Source: Natronococcus sp. A-GB1
GTDB lineage: Archaea > Halobacteriota > Halobacteria > Halobacteriales > Natrialbaceae
DNA length: 64,000 nt
Reading direction: 5' to 3'
Assembly (NCBI RefSeq): GCF_029688845.1
Contig: NZ_JARUKW010000007.1
Location: 150,504 to 214,503 of the forward strand
The stretch's first letter is position 1, and the number at the start of each line of letters is the position of its first letter. A model generated the notes under the pieces. That model made no database searches. It saw only the letters and a program-made list of their open reading frames with translations, and was not told where the DNA came from. Shown here piece by piece: positions 23,523 through 31,632 of the stretch. Both the position numbers and the translations under genes were made by a program.

Positions 23523-23625
23523 GTGCATGGCGTCGTCGTCGATCGGGAAAAATCCAGCCGTCCGGCCTGCGAGTCGTGGCCTCGAACCGATACCGAAAGA
23601 ACCCTCGAGCGACAACCGATAGCAG

Positions 23626-23874
23626 ATGGGTCCCATCGAACGCTTCGAGGAGGAGTATCTCGACGTCTCGACGAGCCGCGCGACGGTCCGGGAGCTGCTC
23701 GAGCTGTTCGTCGGCGCCGTACTGTTCGTCCTCGTCGCCGGCGCGCTGACGTGGTACCTGCTGGACGCGACGATCGCGACGTACGTCGCCGCGGGACTCG
23801 CTATCGTGTTCGCGATTACGATCGTTTCACAGGCGTACTGGGCGATTACCGGACGAAATGATTACCGTGAGTGA
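23626..23874 (+). CDS. Small two-helix membrane protein
   Basis: An 82-residue protein with two hydrophobic helices (about 24-46, 49-73) and charged ends. No motif is recognised. It lies in the gap divergent to acyP and ends 2 nt before the convergent glycosylase gene, and has normal codon use, so it is probably real. Confidence 0.65.
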   Translation: MGPIERFEEEYLDVSTSRATVRELLELFVGAVLFVLVAGALTWYLLDATIATYVAAGLAIVFAITIVSQAYWAITGRNDYRE

Positions 23875-23876
23875 AA

Positions 23877-24758
23877 CTATTCTCGAGTTCGCAGGTGGTG
23901 AAAGACGTACGTCTGCGTGTAGCCAGCGTACTCGCCGCCGAACCGTTCACGGAGCGCTCTCGAGGTCTCGTCGTAAGAACCCCGGTCGCAGTCGGGGTAG
24001 TACTCCTCGATCGCGGTCCGAAGCCAGGTGTCGATCGGCACTGCCTGGTCGAAGTTGAGCGAGAACAACAGGACGCAGTCCGCGACCTTGTCGCCGACGC
24101 CGACGAACCGTTTCAGCGACTCGCGGGCGGCCTCGTACGCGAGGTCTCGGGCCTCCTCGGGGTGAGCCTCGCCGTCGGCGACCATCTCCGCGGTGCGAAC
24201 GACGTACGGCGCGCGATACCCCAGTCCTAACTCGCGTAACTCGTCCTCGGTCGCCGTCGCGAGCCGTTCCGGGGTCGGAAAGGCGTGATAGGTCTCGCCG
24301 TCGAACGTGATCGGCTCGCCGTACTCGCGGGCCAGCGTCGACACCATTCCGTGGATGCGGCTCACCCGCATCTGGGCCGAGCAGATGAACGAGATCAGGG
24401 TGCCAAAGGAGGGGTCGTCGACGAGTCGGAGCCCCCGGTGGGCCTCGTAGGCCTCGTCTAACAGCGGATCGTCTGGTGCGGCTGCGACGATCGCCTCGAG
24501 GTCGTCCTCGAGACGAAGCAGCCGCCGAACGAGCGGGTCGGCGTCGATCGACGACTCCCACTCGAGGACGCCATCTCGACTCCGGACACGGACGACGGCG
24601 CCGTCGACGACGGTGTAGTACCACTCGTCGGGCGCCGGCTCGCCGCCGTACATCTCGCCGTCGGTACGCCGCCAGAGGTAGGTTTGCCCGCTCTCGAGCG
24701 TGCGGTACAGATCGAGTCCGCCGGAGAGCTCCTCGAGTTCGATTTCGCCGGTCTCCAT
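23877..24758 (-). CDS. ogg: 8-oxoguanine DNA glycosylase/AP lyase, OGG1-like
   Basis: A 293-residue HhH-GPD base-excision enzyme. The hairpin and catalytic lysine are in FVGVGDKVADC (218-228, Lys224), and the conserved aspartate in VPIDTWL (Asp243). The N-terminal beta domain has LESGQTYLWRR, like the OGG1 NPRCGQ-FRW region. It excises oxidised guanine and nicks the AP site. Start at ATG 24758; upstream in-frame codons run into the promoter of the divergent DUF555 gene. Confidence 0.92.
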   Translation of the reverse strand: METGEIELEELSGGLDLYRTLESGQTYLWRRTDGEMYGGEPAPDEWYYTVVDGAVVRVRSRDGVLEWESSIDADPLVRRLLRLEDDLEAIVAAAPDDPLLDEAYEAHRGLRLVDDPSFGTLISFICSAQMRVSRIHGMVSTLAREYGEPITFDGETYHAFPTPERLATATEDELRELGLGYRAPYVVRTAEMVADGEAHPEEARDLAYEAARESLKRFVGVGDKVADCVLLFSLNFDQAVPIDTWLRTAIEEYYPDCDRGSYDETSRALRERFGGEYAGYTQTYVFHHLRTRE

Positions 24759-24882
24759 CCGTCGGAGTCTTCGGGAGCGACGGCTTGGGCCTTTCGGAGC
24801 GAAACCGGTCTCGACCGAGACCTGCACGGCGAATCGGCGACCGGGGCGAACCTTGATACTGTAGGCGACAGTACGTTTTCGT

Positions 24883-25356
24883 ATGCACTGCAGGGTTGTC
24901 GTCGAGGCTGCCGTTCCGGTGTTCGACGTCGAGACGGAAGACGAGGCGATCCGTATCGCCATCTCGAAGACCGGCGAGATGTTGAACCCTGACCTGAACT
25001 ACGTGGAGATCAACATGGGCGAGCGAACCTCCCCAGAGGGAGAGGAGCTGCCACCGGCGTTTATCGCAGCCGACGAGGCACTGGTCGCGCTCGAACTCGA
25101 GATGACCGTGTTCAACGTCGAGCGCGAGGAACACGCTTCCCGGATCGCCCGCAAGGAGATCGGTCAGCGCCTCGAGAACATCCCGCTCGAGGTACTCGAG
25201 GTCGAGACGATCGAGGACGAGGACAACGAGGAGGACTCGGAAACGGAGTCGACGGACTCGAACGAGGCGACAGACGAGGGCAACGGCGATGACGACGCGA
25301 AAACGGACGAGGACGACGAGGAGATCCTGCCGGAGTTCGAGGACCTCGTCGAGTAA
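24883..25356 (+). CDS. DUF555/UPF0212 family protein
   Basis: A 157-residue archaeal protein of unknown function. Residues 1-108 carry the family core (MHCRVVVEAAVPVFDVETED, then INMGERTSPEGEELPPAFIA). The last 45 residues are a highly acidic, low-complexity tail rich in Asp, Glu, Ser and Asn, typical of haloarchaeal adaptation. It is divergent from the glycosylase gene. Confidence 0.88.
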   Translation: MHCRVVVEAAVPVFDVETEDEAIRIAISKTGEMLNPDLNYVEINMGERTSPEGEELPPAFIAADEALVALELEMTVFNVEREEHASRIARKEIGQRLENIPLEVLEVETIEDEDNEEDSETESTDSNEATDEGNGDDDAKTDEDDEEILPEFEDLVE

Positions 25357-25463
25357 GCCGGGTTTCGATCAGTTCAGTTCGATTCAGGAGCCCGAACAGA
25401 GACGAAACGATAAGAAACGGTCTCACCAGTAGCCGGTAACGATCGAAGGAGACGTCGTGACAA

Positions 25464-25700
25464 CTAGTCTGCAGTGGCGGCGACTGCTTCCTGCTCGTCC
25501 TCGCGCATGTTGGTGGTGATTCCGCCTGCAAGTGCAAATACAGCGGCCTTGTGGTCAGTTTTCGACTTGTGGATCGATGTCGGTCGAATACCGCGCGACT
25601 CGTACTCCTCGAGGTCGATCTGACAGTTTTCCCACTCCGCACACTGGTTGGATACCTCCGCAAGAAGTCCGTGAAGGTGAATGAGCTCCTGTTTCTTCAT
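25464..25700 (-). CDS. UPF0058 family protein
   Basis: A 78-residue protein starting MKKQELIHLHGLLAEVSNQC, the UPF0058 signature: a short helical protein with histidines near the N-terminus, of unknown function. The ATG at 25700 gives the family start; one at 25706 adds two residues. A strong TATA-like stretch (minus strand, about 25726-25737) precedes it. Confidence 0.85.
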   Translation of the reverse strand: MKKQELIHLHGLLAEVSNQCAEWENCQIDLEEYESRGIRPTSIHKSKTDHKAAVFALAGGITTNMREDEQEAVAATAD

Positions 25701-25981
25701 AACCATCCATTCCTATCCGCTGCAGGGTTATATTATTATCTTGAGTCTCGTTAGCACGACCCTGGAGCCGCATTCGGCACGTATCACGTTCGAGAACGGA
25801 TTCAACCACCGTAGAACCGCCTGGAAACTCCCGGAAAGGACCGACTACAACAGCACAATTCGATTCGTAACTGGATATTTCTGTTCACTCTCGTAGGAGT
25901 ATTTTGTTGATTATTAAACTTTCATCTATTCATGAACGTTCTGGCGAGGGCGGACGGGAAAATTGAAACGGTCGTCGTCGG

Positions 25982-26161
25982 TTAACCGAGCTGTTTCAAC
26001 GTCTGCAGGTCACGGTCGGTCCGAGTAAACTCCGCGGTCCGACGGGACGCATGACAGTTCGGACAGTGGAACATCTCCGCAGGATCTGGAAGTTCGCTGG
26101 GGGACACCTGCCAGTCTTTGGCACACTCGGGACACAACAACTGAACGGTCGTTTCGTCCAT
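25982..26161 (-). CDS. Small zinc-ribbon protein
   Basis: A 59-residue protein with two CxxC knuckles (CPEC at 10-13 and CPNC at 33-36) spaced like a rubredoxin-type zinc ribbon. Similar haloarchaeal small zinc proteins are conserved without known function (possibly DUF7836). Located just downstream, same strand, of tfb; a T-rich promoter element near 26184-26190 suggests separate transcription. Confidence 0.8.
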   Translation of the reverse strand: MDETTVQLLCPECAKDWQVSPSELPDPAEMFHCPNCHASRRTAEFTRTDRDLQTLKQLG

Positions 26162-26258
26162 GACACACCGTTTCACACCGGAGATGAAAAGCTTTGTCGC
26201 AGTCGCACTCCGGGTGCGAAATCCGCAGCCGAGAACCAGCTCCCAACGACGACGTCTG

Positions 26259-27236
26259 TTAGGCCGGGGCCGCCGAGTCGGAGGCCTCGAGCAGTTCCTT
26301 GTACCGGTTGCGGATGGTGACCTCGGAGATGCTGGCGACCTCGCTGACGTCGTTCTGTGTGACCTTCTCGTTGGTGAGCAGGGCCGCGGCGTAGACGGCG
26401 GCGGCCGCGAGCCCGACCGGCGACTTGCCGCTGTGGACGCCCTCCTGTCGGGCCGAGTCGAGCAGTTCGCGAGCCATGCGCTCGGTCTCGTCGGAGAGGT
26501 CGAGGTCGCTGACGAACCGCGGCACGTAGTGTTCGGGATCGGCGGGCTTGACCTCCAGTCCAAGTTCCCGGATCACGTAGCGGTACGTGCGGGTCAGCTC
26601 CATCTTGTCGACGCGGCTGACTGCGGAGATCTCGTCGAGGCTCCGGGGGGTGCCGGCCTGCCGAGCCGCGGCGTACAGCGCGGCGGTTGCGACGCCCTCG
26701 ATCGATCGGCCGGGCAGCAGATCCTCCTCGAGGGCCCGCCGGTAGATGACGCTTGCTGTCTCGCGGACGTTCTCGGGGAGGCCGAGTGCACTGGCCATGC
26801 GGTCGATCTCGCCGAGGGCCTGCTTGAGGTTGCGTTCCTTGGAGTCGCGGGTGCGGAAGCGCTCGTTCCAGGTTCGAAGACGCTGCATCTTCTGGCGCTG
26901 GCGACTCGAGAGCGAGCGGCCGTAGGCGTCCTTGTCCTGCCAGCCGATGTTCGTCGACAGTCCCTGGTCGTGCATCATGTTCGTCGTCGGGGCGCCGACA
27001 CGGGACTTCTCGTCCTTCTCGGCGGCGTCGAAGGCGCGCCACTCGGGGCCGCGGTCGATCTCGTCTTCCTCGACGACGAGCCCGCAGTCCTGACATACCG
27101 TCTCGGCGTGCTCGGTGTCCGAGATGACCCGGCCACCACACTCCGGACACTGCTCCTTTTCGCCCTGTTCCGTTCGCGTCTCCTCCTCGGTCGTCGTCTC
27201 GTCCTCTCGGGTGTAGGTTCGAATGTTGTCTGTCAT
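26259..27236 (-). CDS. tfb: Transcription initiation factor TFB
   Basis: A 325-residue TFIIB homologue that recruits RNA polymerase to TBP-bound promoters. The zinc ribbon uses C30, C33, C48 and C51 (CPECGGRVISD...CQDCGLVV). The B-finger and linker (about 60-115) include GPEWRAFDA and GLSTNIGW. Two cyclin repeats follow (about 130-225 and 230-320); the second contains the helix-turn-helix ending SEVTIRNRYKELLE that reads the BRE. Full length, so a working basal factor; haloarchaea usually carry several. Confidence 0.96.
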   Translation of the reverse strand: MTDNIRTYTREDETTTEEETRTEQGEKEQCPECGGRVISDTEHAETVCQDCGLVVEEDEIDRGPEWRAFDAAEKDEKSRVGAPTTNMMHDQGLSTNIGWQDKDAYGRSLSSRQRQKMQRLRTWNERFRTRDSKERNLKQALGEIDRMASALGLPENVRETASVIYRRALEEDLLPGRSIEGVATAALYAAARQAGTPRSLDEISAVSRVDKMELTRTYRYVIRELGLEVKPADPEHYVPRFVSDLDLSDETERMARELLDSARQEGVHSGKSPVGLAAAAVYAAALLTNEKVTQNDVSEVASISEVTIRNRYKELLEASDSAAPA

Positions 27237-27413
27237 GGTTGGGATGGTTACTCGGGGCTACCGGGTGGGGGTGCCAGAAGAAACCCGGCTGCCTCAGTTA
27301 ACATATTGTAAGACCGTAACCCATATAAAGATTTCGCCTACGTTATAAACTGACCGGTACTTTTGGTATATACGTTTCGGTTACATAGTGATTGATCGTG
27401 TACGTCTCCCGAG

Positions 27414-27701
27414 CTACTCGACGGTAAACAGATGGCCCTCCGTCGGCACCTCGAAGAGGCCGATCCGAGCGCCCGCATCGAGCCAGGCGTGACCGTACGA
27501 GAACGACGCGAGCGCGTTGACGGGGTCGCCCTGCTCGCGGAAGTGGCGACCGTCCTCGAGGTAGGACGCCGCCATCCCGTAACAGTCCTCTGCAGCGTCG
27601 GCCATCGGTGTTCCGCCCGGCGGCGCGATCGACGCCGCCTCGAGCGCCTCCGCGAGCAGTTCGCCGTACCGGTCCGTCTTCTCCTCGAGGTCCGCGGTCA
27701 T
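27414..27701 (-). CDS. DUF357 family protein
   Basis: A 95-residue helical protein with YLEDGRHFREQGDPVNALAS then FSYGHAWLDAG, the conserved core of archaeal DUF357. Function unknown; the helical-hairpin form resembles TPR-like or HEPN-like small proteins. Full length for the family. Divergent from the downstream membrane-protein gene at 27795. Confidence 0.88.
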   Translation of the reverse strand: MTADLEEKTDRYGELLAEALEAASIAPPGGTPMADAAEDCYGMAASYLEDGRHFREQGDPVNALASFSYGHAWLDAGARIGLFEVPTEGHLFTVE

Positions 27702-27794
27702 GGTCGGGTCTCGTCGCTCGAGACCGTAAGTGCGTCGTCAAGCGTCGGAAACGGAACGATATGCCTTTCCGAATGGCCAAGAGACGAGTTGGGA

Positions 27795-29090
27795 ATGCGA
27801 CTTCTCCAGGTGCTCGTTCCCGACGAGAGGCGGAGCGAAGCACTTCGGGTTCTCGACGACGAGGGGCTCGACTACGTTCGAACCAGCGAGTGCAGCAAGG
27901 ACGTCGACGCCGAACTGATCACGCTGCCGGTTCCGACCCAGGCCGTCGACCACGTGCTGACCTCCCTGCGGGAGGCCGGGATCGAAGACGAGTTCATCGT
28001 CGTCTCCGCGATCGAAACCGCCCGCACGCCCCGAATCGAGGAGCTCGAGGAGCGGTTCGTCAACGGCCGCGAGGAGGACGACAGCATCGCCAAAGCGGAG
28101 ATCCGGTCGAAGGCGTTGAATATGACGCCGGGCCCCGTCACCTACTACGCGATGACCCTGCTGAGCGCGATCGTGGCGACCGCAGGCTTGCTGCTCGATT
28201 CGCCCGCCGTCGTCGTCGGCTCGATGGTGATCGCGCCACAGATCAGTGCGGCACTGACCGGGACCGTCGGACTCGTCCTCGACGATCGCCGAATGTTCGT
28301 CGACGGGGTATCGGCGATGGTAATCGGACTGCTCGCGGCGATGCTCGGGGCGTTTGCGTTCGCCTGGTTGGTCCGAACTGGCGGCGTCGTTCCGGGCACT
28401 ATCGACATCACGGCGATCGAGCAGGTCCAGAACCGGATCTCCCCGGGACTGCTCGCGCTCGTGGTGGGCGTCTGTGCCGGCGCCGCGGGCGCGTTCGGGC
28501 TCGCGACGGCGATTCCGGTCTCGCTGGTCGGCGTGATGATCGCCGCCGCGCTCATTCCGGCGGCTGCGGCGGTCGGCATCGGGCTCGCCTGGGGCGATGC
28601 TGGCGTCGCGATCGGCGCGTTCGTCTTGGTCGCGATCAACGCCACCTCGATCCTGCTCGCTGGACTCGTCGTTTTCTGGTATCTCGGCTACCGGCCCGAC
28701 GGGTGGACTCGCGGTAACCTCCGGGCGAACATCACCAAGGATCGACTCAGCACGGTCGCCGTCATGGCCCTCATTAGTATCGTAGTGTTGGCCGGCGCCG
28801 GCGTCGTGCTCGGCCAACACGTCGTCTTCGAAAGCGAGGTCAACGACGAAGTTCGATCGGTACTCGACGACGACGAGTACGAGGAACTCGAACTGGTCGA
28901 ACTCGAGACGGAGTTCTACGACGGCGGTGCGATCAGCAACGAGACGGGCGTAACCGTCGCCGTTCGACGCCCCGCCGACGTCCCGTATCCCGATCTCGCG
29001 ACGACCCTCGAGGACCGCCTCGAAGCAGAGACGGATCACGAGGTGTCCGTTATCCTCGAGTTCATCGAGGGAGCGGCTGCGGACGGGTAG
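27795..29090 (+). CDS. DUF389/TIGR00341 family membrane protein
   Basis: A 431-residue protein. A soluble ferredoxin-like N-terminal domain (1-105, MRLLQVLVPDERR onwards) precedes about six membrane helices (125-345) with the DUF389 signature LLDSPAVVVGSMVIAPQISA. A C-terminal acidic domain (about 350-430) follows. The family is widespread and uncharacterised; transport or sensing is plausible. Start at ATG 27795; upstream in-frame extension overlaps the DUF357 gene. Confidence 0.85.
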   Translation: MRLLQVLVPDERRSEALRVLDDEGLDYVRTSECSKDVDAELITLPVPTQAVDHVLTSLREAGIEDEFIVVSAIETARTPRIEELEERFVNGREEDDSIAKAEIRSKALNMTPGPVTYYAMTLLSAIVATAGLLLDSPAVVVGSMVIAPQISAALTGTVGLVLDDRRMFVDGVSAMVIGLLAAMLGAFAFAWLVRTGGVVPGTIDITAIEQVQNRISPGLLALVVGVCAGAAGAFGLATAIPVSLVGVMIAAALIPAAAAVGIGLAWGDAGVAIGAFVLVAINATSILLAGLVVFWYLGYRPDGWTRGNLRANITKDRLSTVAVMALISIVVLAGAGVVLGQHVVFESEVNDEVRSVLDDDEYEELELVELETEFYDGGAISNETGVTVAVRRPADVPYPDLATTLEDRLEAETDHEVSVILEFIEGAAADG

Positions 29091-29158
29091 ACCGGTTGTA
29101 CGCCGCGAGCGGCGCTGGGAACGCAAGGGGTTTAGGTCCAGTTTCCTAACAACGGTGT

Positions 29159-30523
29159 ATGAGCGAGCAGCCACGCGTCGAGATCTACACCAAGACGCAG
29201 TGTCCCTACTGTGACAAGGCGAAGGACCTCTTCGATAACAAGGGTATCGAGTACGAGACGTACAACGTCACCGGCGACGACGAGCTGTTCGAGGAGATGG
29301 TCGAACGCGCCGAGGGTCGCAAGACCGCTCCCGAGGTTTTCATCGACGACGAACTGATCGGCGGCTGGGACGAGACCGTTGCACTCGAGGAAACCGGCGA
29401 ACTCGACGAGAAGCTCGGGCTCGTTACCGACGGTGGGAGCGATGCGCCGACGGGGCATCGAGACGAAGGCGGCGCAGCCGCCGAAGCGGCCGAACACCGC
29501 AAGCTGATCATCGCCGGCACCGGGATCGCCGGTCTCACCGCGGCGATCTACGCCGGCCGAGGGGACAACCAGCCGCTAGTCATCGAGGGCGACGAGCCGG
29601 GCGGCCAGCTCACCCTCACCACCGACGTCGCCAACTACCCCGGCTTCCCCGAGGGAATCAGCGGTCCCGACCTGGTCAACAACATGAAAGAGCAGGCCAA
29701 GCAGTTCGGCGCCGAGCTCAAAAACGGCATCATCGAATCGGTCAACGCCGACCAGCGGCCGTTCCGCGTCGAACTCACGAACGGCGACGTCTACACCGCC
29801 GACGCGCTCATCGCCGCCTCGGGCGCCAGCGCCCGCACGCTGGGCATCCCTGGCGAGGACGAGCTGATGGGCTACGGGCTCTCGACGTGTGCGACCTGCG
29901 ACGGCGCGTTCTTCCGCGACGAAGACATGCTCGTCGTCGGCGGTGGCGACGCCGCCATGGAGGAAGCCACCTTCCTCACAAAGTTCGCCGACACCGTCTA
30001 CATCGCCCACCGCCGCGAGGAGTTCCGCGCCGAGCAGTACTGGATCGACCGCGTCCACGAGAAGGTCGAGGAGGGCGAGATCGAGATTATGAAAAACACC
30101 GAGGTCACCGAGATCCACGGTTCCCAGGAGGAAGGCGTCGACTACGTCACCCTCGTCGAGAACGAGCAGGGCCACCCGACCGACCGACTCGACGACCCCG
30201 AAACCAACGAGTTCGAGTTCGACGTCGGCGCGGTCTTCTTCGCCATCGGCCACACGCCGAACACGGCGTACCTCGAGGGCACCGGCGTCACGATGGACGA
30301 CGAGGGCTACCTCCGTACGCAGGGCGGCGACGGCGGCGGCCAGACCGAAACCGACGTCCCCGGCATCTTCGGCGCGGGCGACGTCGTCGACTACCACTAC
30401 CAGCAGGCCGTCACGGCCGCCGGAATGGGCTCGAAGGCGGCACTGGACGCCGACGAGTACCTCGAGGATCTCGAGCGCGCCGAGTCGAGCGCCGAGACCG
30501 AGGCGGCCGCGGCCGACGACTGA
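29159..30523 (+). CDS. Glutaredoxin-thioredoxin reductase fusion
   Basis: A 454-residue two-module redox protein. Residues 1-90 form a glutaredoxin with CPYC (15-18) and KTAPEVFIDDELIGG. A 20-residue linker leads to a thioredoxin reductase (about 112-440): FAD-binding AGTGIAG (119-125), active-site CATC (244-247), NADP-binding GGGDAA (261-266) and GIFGAGDVVD near the end. The reductase could reduce its own glutaredoxin domain, making a self-contained NAD(P)H-linked disulfide reductase. Haloarchaea use gamma-glutamylcysteine rather than glutathione, so the natural thiol partner is uncertain. Confidence 0.92.
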   Translation: MSEQPRVEIYTKTQCPYCDKAKDLFDNKGIEYETYNVTGDDELFEEMVERAEGRKTAPEVFIDDELIGGWDETVALEETGELDEKLGLVTDGGSDAPTGHRDEGGAAAEAAEHRKLIIAGTGIAGLTAAIYAGRGDNQPLVIEGDEPGGQLTLTTDVANYPGFPEGISGPDLVNNMKEQAKQFGAELKNGIIESVNADQRPFRVELTNGDVYTADALIAASGASARTLGIPGEDELMGYGLSTCATCDGAFFRDEDMLVVGGGDAAMEEATFLTKFADTVYIAHRREEFRAEQYWIDRVHEKVEEGEIEIMKNTEVTEIHGSQEEGVDYVTLVENEQGHPTDRLDDPETNEFEFDVGAVFFAIGHTPNTAYLEGTGVTMDDEGYLRTQGGDGGGQTETDVPGIFGAGDVVDYHYQQAVTAAGMGSKAALDADEYLEDLERAESSAETEAAAADD

Positions 30524-30525
30524 AC

Positions 30526-30723
30526 TCAGTTCTCGCTTTCCCAGCGATCGGCCAGTAACGCTGCAATTACGACGCCGAACGTGAGTCCCGACGACGCACC
30601 CAACAGGAGGTCGTCAAAGACGGCGACGAACCCGACGGCGATGACGACCCCGCAGGCGAGCCCGACGGCGAGGGCCTTCACGGTCCGTTCCCGATCGGTC
30701 ATTGCCTCGCCCGTCTCGTTCAT
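30526..30723 (-). CDS. Small two-helix membrane protein
   Basis: A 65-residue protein (MNETGEAMTDRERTVKAL...) with two hydrophobic helices (about 18-36 and 40-57) and a charged C-terminus. Starts at 30723 or 30702. The in-frame extension up to 31056 lacks protein-like features. Unknown function; it converges on the fusion reductase gene, ending 2 nt from it. Confidence 0.6.
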   Translation of the reverse strand: MNETGEAMTDRERTVKALAVGLACGVVIAVGFVAVFDDLLLGASSGLTFGVVIAALLADRWESEN

Positions 30724-31043
30724 TACCGGACGTGGGTTCGACGGCGGCTTGAGGGTACTGGTCGGCTCGAGGAAACATCCGTTCGTCTCAGCGAGAGCGA
30801 GTCCGAACTGCGTCACGTTCGCCGCTCGGTCTTCGTTCGGTAACCGATTGCATAGATAAGGAACAGTCCTCTTCTCCGAGACTACCCGGGCCACACTGCG
30901 GTGGCGCGCGCTGGCGATCAGGTCGAGCAATAGCGAGAACTGATCGTCAACATCGTGTGAGGGATGAACGAGGGAACGGAGTGACTGAGAGAATCGGCTG
31001 GGGAGGGCGTGGCAATCCCGCGTGTCCAGAAGTAGCAGAACGG
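30724..31043. other. Non-coding stretch before the IS remnant
   Basis: About 320 nt without a convincing gene. A minus-strand frame is open through it but shows no motif, signal or domain. Base composition is lower in G and C than in the flanking genes, as often next to mobile-element scars. Confidence 0.4.
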
Positions 31044-31080
31044 TATTGTCGGCCACAGTACTCTATTGTCAGCCACAGTA
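31044..31080 (+). repeat. Direct repeat next to the IS remnant
   Basis: tattgtcggccacagta at 31044-31060 and tattgtcagccacagta at 31064-31080: 17 bp with one mismatch, 3 nt apart. They lie immediately left of the IS200/IS605-type left hairpin and may be a regulatory pair or an older insertion scar. Confidence 0.6.
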
Positions 31081-31099
31081 GTAGATCGAGCCATTACGG

Positions 31100-31468
31100 A
31101 AGTTCGAGGAGAAAGCCCCGCCGTTCACGGCGGGGATGAATCCGACAAAATCTACGTGAACCACGTTTGACGTGCTACACAGATATTTTAAGTCATATGG
31201 TTGCGGATTATCATGTGTCCGAGGCGGTCTACCCGCCCCACTAATCGGACAATATCGGGATTCCCCGATTTCACGCAGAAAGAACCTCTTTCTGTTGTGG
31301 GCTCGGGGTGCAGCAAGAAAGTAGCTCCGACTCCCATGCCGGGATAGGAGTAACGGCTGGTTGGCACAGCCAGTAGCCGTCATCAGGGCCGCTACAAACC
31401 TTAAACATCCCAACTCAGCGGTACGGTGCCGTGGGAATCTTCGCCCTTCAGGGCGGAGAGGATGTCAA
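31100..31468 (+). mobile_element. Transposase-less IS200/IS605-type element (PATE-like)
   Basis: Two subterminal hairpins typical of IS200/IS605 ends bracket about 370 nt. Left: ccccgccg-ttca-cggcgggg (31116-31135), a perfect 8-bp stem. Right: cgccc-ttca-gggcg (31442-31455), within a context (gggaatcttcgcc...gagaggatgtcaa) that I know from the right ends of haloarchaeal IS1341/TnpB elements. No tnpA or tnpB reading frame lies between them, so it is a non-autonomous or decayed derivative comparable to the palindrome-associated elements of haloarchaea. Exact ends cannot be fixed without an intact relative. Confidence 0.65.
31217..31468 (+). ncRNA. Candidate omega-RNA-like structured RNA at the IS right end
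   Basis: Inside the IS remnant several stable foldbacks occur in order: gtccga/tcggac (31217-31222 with 31245-31250) enclosing ggcgg/ccgcc (31223-31227 with 31233-31237); acggctgg (31353-31360) paired with ccagtagccgt (31370-31380, one bulge); and the terminal hairpin 31442-31455. TnpB-associated guide RNAs derive from exactly this right-end region. Whether this one is transcribed, or served by a TnpB elsewhere in the genome, cannot be seen here. Confidence 0.4.
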
Positions 31469-31573
31469 GTCTGCACTCTTCGTCCACCAAGTTTGAATCA
31501 CGACTCTCCTGTGCCTCGGTGATCAGAATCGGAAACTACTGCGCAGCGTCGCCACTTCGGGACGTGAGGGTTC

Positions 31574-31592
31574 AAAAAAGGCGGAATACCGC
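31574..31592 (-). terminator. Hairpin and T-run terminator of the surface glycoprotein gene
   Basis: On the minus strand a short hairpin gcgg-tatt-ccgc (31592-31581) is followed by c and six T (31579-31574), about 40 nt after the stop at 31633. A further ccggac-tcc-gtccgg hairpin sits between stop and T-run. Fits the 3' end of a highly expressed gene. Confidence 0.6.
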
Positions 31593-31632
31593 GAATCGCA
31601 AGGGCCGGACGGAGTCCGGTAGTTAGTCGGCG

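Noticed and set aside
26160..27311. 383-aa plus-strand ORF over tfb
   Set aside because: Antisense of a clear TFB gene; no independent features.
30724..31056. N-terminal extension of the small membrane gene at 30526
   Set aside because: Open but featureless; composition changes and no initiation context; treated as non-coding.
31044..31080. CRISPR array
   Set aside because: Only two 17-bp units 3 nt apart, without spacers; no cas gene. No CRISPR array was seen elsewhere in the window.
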